Shown piece by piece: positions 28,303 through 33,669 of a stretch of DNA of 33,669 nt. Below the pieces are notes generated by a model. The model had not been told where the DNA came from. It did no database searches and saw only the letters and a list, made by a program, of their open reading frames with translations. The first letter of the stretch is position 1. Each line of letters begins with the position of its first letter. Made by a program: the position numbers and the translations under genes. Location of the stretch: the NCBI GenBank assembly GCA_003427395.1, contig BFEA01000128.1, positions 1,997,511-2,031,179 on the forward strand, given 5' to 3'. The stretch comes from Chara braunii. Lineage: Eukaryota; Streptophyta; Charophyceae; Charales; Characeae.

Positions 28303-28500
28303 GAGACCACTCCCAGGTGTCCGCAGGCCCCCTGTATCGTCTTGGCTGATCTATACTATGTATGAAGAATTCTCAGATAAATGCAGACATTGCAGATGGT
28401 TCCTGCTATTATGACGACGTTCATTTATGCTAGATGTTGAAGTGATGCCTGGCCAGGCCGAATATGGTAGATGTGTGGCGCCCAGGGACAGGTCCTAGAA

Positions 28501-28664
28501 GGGGTAACTTCAGTAGAGTCACAAAAACGAGTTATAGTGCACTTCAGGCACCCTACCTGGCCAGAAAGCTGGGTTGTGTACATTGCCCGAACTGCAATTC
28601 GAAACTGTATCTTGGTGCATAGTGCAGTTATAACTCATTTTTGTGACTCCAGCGTAGTTTCCCC
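28501..28664. mobile_element. Foldback MITE, 164 bp
   Basis: The left arm GGGGTAACTTCAGTAGAGTC then ACAAAAACGAGTTATA is mirrored by TATAACTCATTTTTGTGACT then CCAGCGTAGTTTCCCC. The inverted repeat runs about 42 bp with a few mismatches. Centre about 80 bp. No coding capacity; no clear target duplication. Confidence 0.82.
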
Positions 28665-29119
28665 AAAAATCCTTTCTTTTTTTTCTTCTTCCCCCAAACA
28701 GATCACACCTATAACTACTCCCAACTCAAGGACCAGTTCCGAAGTGCATCCCTTTTACATAATTTTGAAAAAAGAACTGGGCCCAAAACGGGTTTCCATA
28801 CCATGGTTACGCCAATCAGCGAAACAGGCCACATCATCACAGGCCCGAGTTGCACGCAGGTGACCCCTGACATGAGACTCAGCAGGCAATTTGCAGACCT
28901 GACGGAATCAGATCACCCTGGTGTGGGAGGTTGCCTAGAATCTGAGTGTGAGTATGTGTAAGAGAAAAGAGTGTGCTTCACACCTGTTAGGAATTTGTTA
29001 GCCAGTGGTGCATGGCACTGATATTTTCTCAGCTTCAAAGGCAACTGCTGGAGCCACACAAAGGGGAAAAAAAAGAACTCCGTAGCTTGAGGCACACTTA
29101 TAATGTTTCTTCTTCTTCT

Positions 29120-29295
29120 TTGTTTTTTTGTTTTTTTTTGCAACTGCTCCACTGACTGTGCTAGAGGTGGTGATAAGAGCACTCACCACTAGCAGGCTGG
29201 AGAGGGAGAGGGAGGGGGGGGGGGTAGGGGGGCAATCTGTAGGTGAGGATCAGCACCTGCTCGAAAACGGGTCCAGCATCCCAGATTACGATCGT
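29120..29295 (-). mobile_element. Short hairpin-tailed retroposon, copy 8
   Basis: Minus strand: GGGATGCTGGACCCG, GAGCAGGTGCTGATCCTCAC, a C-rich expansion, then a stem formed by plus-strand 29160-29173 (GCTAGAGGTGGTGA) and 29183-29193 (TCACCACTAGC) with CTCTTA at the apex (TAAGAG 29174-29179 on plus). It ends in an A-rich tail with interruptions (T-rich 29120-29139 on the plus strand). Confidence 0.65.
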
Positions 29296-29463
29296 CGCAA
29301 AAAAGCTAGAAATTATTGGAGAAAAAAGCACATGACATAGCCATGAAAGTTCAGGGGTCAGGCACCTTGGATCCAGGGTAGGAGGAACCCTAGTGCCCTT
29401 AGGTCTTCATCCTTTTCCTGTTCTCCTTCTGTACTTTCCGAGAATATAAATTTGAAGGGTTGA

Positions 29464-29688
29464 AAGAAAACGAGCAATGCAATTGGACGACTGGACACCC
29501 AGGTACTCATCATGCAACTTGATGATGTGGTGAACCGACTACGCGAGAGCCAAAAGAAAGGGGTACGTACGTTCATGTCACCTTTGAGTATCGAATGGGA
29601 AAAAAAAAAACACGTTGGCAAAGAAAACCACGTTGAGTTCGAAACGGAAGTACCGACGACCATGGTGTCAGACCAGGTGTCATATTGA
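29464..29688 (+). other. Coding-like open frame, unidentified
   Basis: 75 codons open; an ATG at 29512 would give 58 residues. The translation has a helical, charged look (RLDTQVLIMQLDDVVNRLRE, SQKKGVRTFMSPLSIEWE), unlike the low-complexity frames around it. No family recognised. It could be a fragment of a transposon gag-like protein or chance. Confidence 0.2.
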
Positions 29689-30017
29689 CAGGGGTCTGTC
29701 GTGGTGTCAGAAGGGGGGGGGGGAAAGAAAAAGAAAATGCCCAACGGAAACTTTTGGACCGACATTGTTCATTTCGAGTTGGCGCGTGGTTTCTTTGCCG
29801 GCGTGAATTTTGCTTGCCCTTAGGGTTTCAAAACATGCCGCGTCCACCGTTATTTAAAAAAAACTAAAAAACAATTAGTTTCATTCAGTTTGATAATGTC
29901 AGGCCTATGGACCCCCCCTGCTGTGGGGATACCCCTTCAGCAGGTTCAAGTAGGTCTGGTCTGGATATTCTGTCCTGCTCTATGAATCGGCGCTTGGGTT
30001 CGTCTTGAACCCCTGTG

Positions 30018-30240
30018 TGTACCTGTCGTACAGATACGATACGTTCGTATGTACGGTAGTTCTGTACGAAGGGCCACCTGACAGTCGTACGAGCCGTATG
30101 TACGGCCGTACGAGTCAGTTCCGGGACCTTCGGGGGGAGGGNGGGGGGAGGGCTATAAAATTGGAAGGTCGGGGGGGAGGGTTGCTGGAGTACAGGGGTA
30201 GCCCCCCAAACGAAAAAAAATAAAATAAAAAAAAATGGAT
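30018..30240. repeat. GTAC cluster followed by G-rich and A-rich segments
   Basis: Seven GTAC tetramers between 30018 and 30113, mostly as GTACG or CGTAC. A G-rich stretch with N at 30142, then CCCCCCAAACGAAAA and an A-rich run ending ATGGATTT (30233 region) follow. The same two parts, in the other order, occur at 19080-19400. Confidence 0.6.
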
Positions 30241-31950
30241 TTTTTTGGGGGGGGGGTTGGTGCGATATTCATTTAGTGGCTTGTATTCACTATATATATA
30301 TGTATATATATAAAAGAAGTTCTTGTAATCTCTCTTTCTAAGATATTTACATATTTACGGCCTCCTGACGTATTGGCAAAACTCCGACACAAACCCTTCC
30401 TATGGTCGACACCTTCTCCTTCTCTGCCCACACCTTACCGGGCAGCTGGGCTGGACGGTACCTATTTATTCCTGTCCACAGCAAGGGATCTGTGTACGTT
30501 GCACCCCCCCAATTTTTTTTTTAACGATCGGGGGACCGTAGTAAGTTTAAACCGGGGCCTAGCAAGGGCCTTCCTTTGGGATTGTCCTAATATCCCCTGT
30601 GATGCTCCTCGAAAAAGGGCCTTGCTCCCACGTTCCCTGTGAAATTTTCCTCTGGTCCATCTCGCTTGTCGATATCGCCCGGCGTAGTTTTCTATGAGTT
30701 TCGGACATTCTGCCGATGCATATATTTGAGTCCCGCGACGATTGAAACCCTCAGTGTGGAAGGAGCCGGCTGGTGTGACGAGTGGTACTTGTGGGTTTGC
30801 TCGAATTGCGTTCTCAACTGATTGCGCCTTCGGACATCCTGTTTGCCCAATCGCCACATCGGTCCCGATTTGCTTCCGCTCCGCCATAGCCGCTATTGCT
30901 TGAGGAGATTGATTTACTACTCTACCTTCCCACTTGACATCGTGCGTATGGGTGTCTCCGGCAGCTACACGTGTCTGGCACTGTGTCTGATTACCTTGCT
31001 CTCGCTCCCAGTTGGGGATATGCGCGGAGTTGATTTCGAGTTTTATGGCGACAGGAGGGGTAAATCCTTTTTTACCAATCCGTCCCACTACCCACCCCCT
31101 ACCTCCCTCCTTATGCCCCTCGCGTCCTCTCTTCCCATCTCACTCTAATGGTCATGTCCATGAAACTAGGATCATGCCCTATATGGTATCCATCCCTTTT
31201 GGTACGTCATGAAGAAGGTTTTTTGTCCGAAGAGCCGACCTGATGGAGGTCGGTGAAAAGTACTTAAGAAGCTCGCTCCATCACCCTTTTTTTGCATACG
31301 TCGGCACATATAGGGGCCGCTTGACCGAATTGGGATCTCGTCTCATCTCTTTTCTTCTTAGCTCATCTTTGCCTTTGGTTCATCCTTCCCCCAGAGTAAC
31401 CCTTCCCCTTCCCCCCCCTCCTTGTCGGTCTGATGATTATTCTCATCCACCCTTATACAAGTTTTGGGTACATGTGGTTGATGTGCATGCTGTGGTTGTC
31501 TTCATAGGATCTGTTGTCTTCAATTGATCCGTGAAGAGTGAAGTAATGGAGCTTCTTGCGGCTGCGCACATTGTCGGTGTGAATACCCTTACAAGGGGAT
31601 CTGCCTTGTTTTTTGCAAGCAAATAAAAAATAAGTTTCGTTTAAAGTTTAAGTATATCGCATGAGGCGTGGCTGTGTCCGTGATTTACATTAACTGGATA
31701 GTTGACTAGTTTAAAGAGTGTGTAGGTGCACGAACATGAGGCGCGAGTGATCTTTTAAAATTGTGGATGATTGAAGAGCCAGTGTGATCGCCGGCCCAAT
31801 TTCTATTTTTCTGATTAAACTAGGATTAAAAAGATTTTGTCTTATGATTAGTATGCTTGCCTGTGACTTGAGCGTACGTGCGGAGGACGACATCGACAAC
31901 GGTGTGATTTCTTAGAACGTTTCAGTATATCTACGCGTCGTGCAGTATCA
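30241..31950. other. Region without confirmed gene
   Basis: An alternating AT tract lies at about 30291-30313. A 208-codon minus-strand frame (31088-30462) and several shorter plus frames overlap one another; none has a domain I know. An AATAAA-like signal occurs at about 31620. Confidence 0.35.
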
Positions 31951-32070
31951 GTTTATTAAACTGCCTGTCAATACTAGACCCAACCTTGGGCCTTGCACTA
32001 TTGGTTACAACATCCGACTTTCATCAGAGAGATTCAAGGATCAATATCAACTGGCGACGACGCGGGATAT
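31950..32070 (+). other. Possible LTR end and primer-binding site
   Basis: AACTGGCGACGACGCGGGA (about 32049-32067) resembles the TGGCG...GGGA layout of Ty3-type primer-binding sites and follows a CA-containing stretch that could end an LTR. I cannot find a second LTR in the window nor identify the matching tRNA, so this is a weak suggestion. Confidence 0.2.
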
Positions 32071-32193
32071 CTGAGTAGCACGAAGGGACAGAGGGGTTGA
32101 GGGCCCGACGGGGCTATCCCCTTTGGTTTTGTCGTCGGCAGCGTCAGAACGGTGCTCGCATTTTCTTTTTCCTCATTCGTCATATTTTGACGA

Positions 32194-32629
32194 TTAAGAG
32201 TTTCTATTTTTTTTTTTTTGATTTTGTCGTTTTATTATTATTTCCGTTCCGACGTTCCTTGACTTGGACGTGATGCTGGATTTGTAGGTCGTCGCGGTGG
32301 TCGAGGATCTTTGAGCTGGCGCCTCCCTTGGTTGACCTACGAGTTCGTGCATGTTCAGGATGCCGACGAAATTCCTCTGATCCACCTTACTTGAAAGGCG
32401 GACCGAAAAGGTCAATGTATGAATGGAGAGTGGTAAGGTCCGTGGTCGTAACTTCCCTTGCTTCCCACTTGGGGCACGTTGATGGCTTAAAGTGGAGGGA
32501 ATCAAAGATATTTTGAGCAAATCTATAGGGCTGCAGTCGGAGGAAGTCAGGGGTCGTCACGGGTGCACAGTCTAGCACCCGCCAGTTGTCGCGGGAGGTT
32601 TGAGTGTGAGTTTGCCCGTCGAAACCCAT
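32194..32629 (-). pseudogene. Unidentified coding-like remnant, two frames
   Basis: On the minus strand one frame reads NWRVLDCAPVTTPDFLRLQ and FAQNIFDSLHFKPSTCPKWE, then DLTTLHSYIDLFGPPFK and a stop at 32389-32387. An overlapping shifted frame continues as VDQRNFVGILNMHELVGQPR. The change of frame without loss of protein-like character suggests a broken gene, perhaps a retroelement gag region. No domain is certain. Confidence 0.3.
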
Positions 32630-32859
32630 TGGGGTCGGACTTCGCCTGGGTAGTGGCCGGGGGCGCTAGTGTAGAGGCCGCGGTGTGTTTTTTATCACAC
32701 AGGACTTTTTTTCACTTTGGCCGTTGCTACCACCGAGAGCTGCGTCGGGTCTGCTCCAACCAAGCCTCGCTAAAGGCTTTGAAGCGGAGCTAGCACCCTC
32801 CTATCGTTGCAACATCGCAGATGCCATAATGGTCAAGTACGGGCCGCGCGGTTCAGCGC

Positions 32860-32996
32860 CGACCATTTTTATTTCTTTTTGGGCCGGCTAACTCGGCAGA
32901 CGGGCAATCACTCACTTCGTAGTGGATTTTGACTTCCACGGCCACCAACGGCTGTCTGAGTTCGTCATTTCCGATTATAGTGGTTGCGGCTGCCAT
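32860..32996 (-). other. Possible short first exon, unidentified
   Basis: An ATG at 32996 opens MAAATTIIGNDELRQPLVA and VEVKIHYE, followed by a consensus-like donor GTGAGT and a stop 19 codons on. This would fit a first exon or a small frame of a broken element just upstream of the 32629-32194 remnant. Evidence is composition only. Confidence 0.2.
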
Positions 32997-32999
32997 CGA

Positions 33000-33669
33000 T
33001 CAGGGCTCGTGCTCTGGGGGCCAGAGCTAAACGACGACGGGGGCGAAGTTGGAAAGCGGAGCGCTAGAGAGCAATCGGGGTCCAGAGGCAGCAAAGAGGA
33101 AAGACCAAGAGGAGGATGAACCGGGATGAGATATCGCGCTGGATGCACGCACGATGACAACGGAGATGGTGGAAGATGGGAGAAAAGAAGATAACTTGCC
33201 CGTTTCTTGATGAAAACGGGCGAGGGAGGTGGCGTTTTTTTTTTTTTTTTTATCATCGCGAGCGCGATAACATGGTTAGTTTTGGCTATAGGCAAATGGT
33301 GTAGTCAGTATAGATGCTGGAAGTTGCGCTAAAGTGAGGGAAGAAAGAACTAAGAGAATGGCGGGAGTATGAAAAAGAGTTATCGCTCGTTGGTTGAGGA
33401 GATCGGGTGAAGAGAGAGTGCAGGTAAGGGATTTCGGGGTGGGCGACCCCGGATCTAACGATAATTTAGGTACGAAGTTAGTGGATAGGAAGCTAGTGCG
33501 AGAAGTGGCCGCGAGGAGATGTCGGACATGCAGATATGGCGAGAAGATAAAACAGAGATTCCTCTCGTCAGTCGATGAAATCAGTTAAAGGCAGTAGTAG
33601 GAAAGGGTTTCGGGGCGCTGCGAGTACGAAGACAATGTTAGTTTTAATTATAGGTTAGTAGTTTGGTTC
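33000..33669. other. Region without recognisable gene
   Basis: Purine-rich on the plus strand, with a T-run at about 33235-33250. Nothing recognised. Confidence 0.35.

Noticed and set aside
30462-31088. 208-codon minus-strand open frame
   Set aside because: Longest frame of the right-hand part, but the translation resembles no known family and overlaps other open frames; left as unassigned sequence.

Overview
The window looks like intergenic DNA from a large, repeat-choked eukaryotic nuclear genome. The only recognisable cellular protein-coding sequence is the first exon of an expansin-type secreted protein at the left edge (minus strand, bases 467-57). Expansins of this type point to a streptophyte (land plant or charophyte green alga); I cannot name the species. 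Almost everything else is transposable elements, their remnants and simple repeats. Single-base N placeholders (4484, 27853, 30142) and a Tn5/Nextera mate-pair junction sequence left in the contig (8108-8145) show that this is a short-read draft assembly, so repeat lengths and some junctions are not trustworthy.

Layout. 1-470: expansin exon. 1100-9700: dense with small inverted-repeat (MITE-like) elements of two superfamilies. One has termini resembling GGGCCTCGCTCCACTACTCT; the other has long arms around GGTCCCAC...CTGAATCTGGACG. They are interspersed with a U6 snRNA pseudogene (1542-1636), a roughly 215-245 bp tandem array (3080-4065), a (CT)n tract and a tRNA-like SINE head. 10345-10417: (AG)n; a second SINE head with good A and B boxes follows at about 10.76 kb. 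11.7-17.5 kb: an old plus-strand LINE (endonuclease, reverse transcriptase and post-RT pieces can be read through many stops), split by three copies of a 0.52 kb AT-rich foldback MITE. 18.24-19.02 kb: polypyrimidine tract made of 60, 33 and 24 bp tandem repeats. 22.9-26.14 kb: a second, better-preserved minus-strand copy of the same LINE family (RT, FADD box, zf-RVT-like C-terminal region). 26.5 and 28.5 kb: two foldback MITEs with long terminal inverted repeats. 27.3-27.75 kb: four tRNA-like promoter modules in one orientation. 30-33.7 kb: GTAC-rich patch, possible LTR/primer-binding-site region and unassigned sequence.

The most interesting pattern is a family of very short (about 90-180 bp), A-tailed elements found at least eight times on both strands (2.4, 20.8, 21.3, 21.9, 22.8, 27.9, 28.2 and 29.2 kb). 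All share a core containing GGGAYGCTGGRCCCG and GCTCCCCACCAATAGATGG. In six copies the core is followed by a stem-loop whose stem sequence differs from copy to copy. The apical hexamer CTCTTA is kept in four of the six. One copy (28162-28302) has a perfect 16-bp target-site duplication, so the family moves by retroposition. The LINE at 23-26 kb lies in the same orientation directly upstream of one of these tails, which makes it a candidate driver.

There is no operon-like or pathway-like gene set here. The interactions are those of autonomous LINEs, small passengers that may use them, and MITEs nesting into dead copies.
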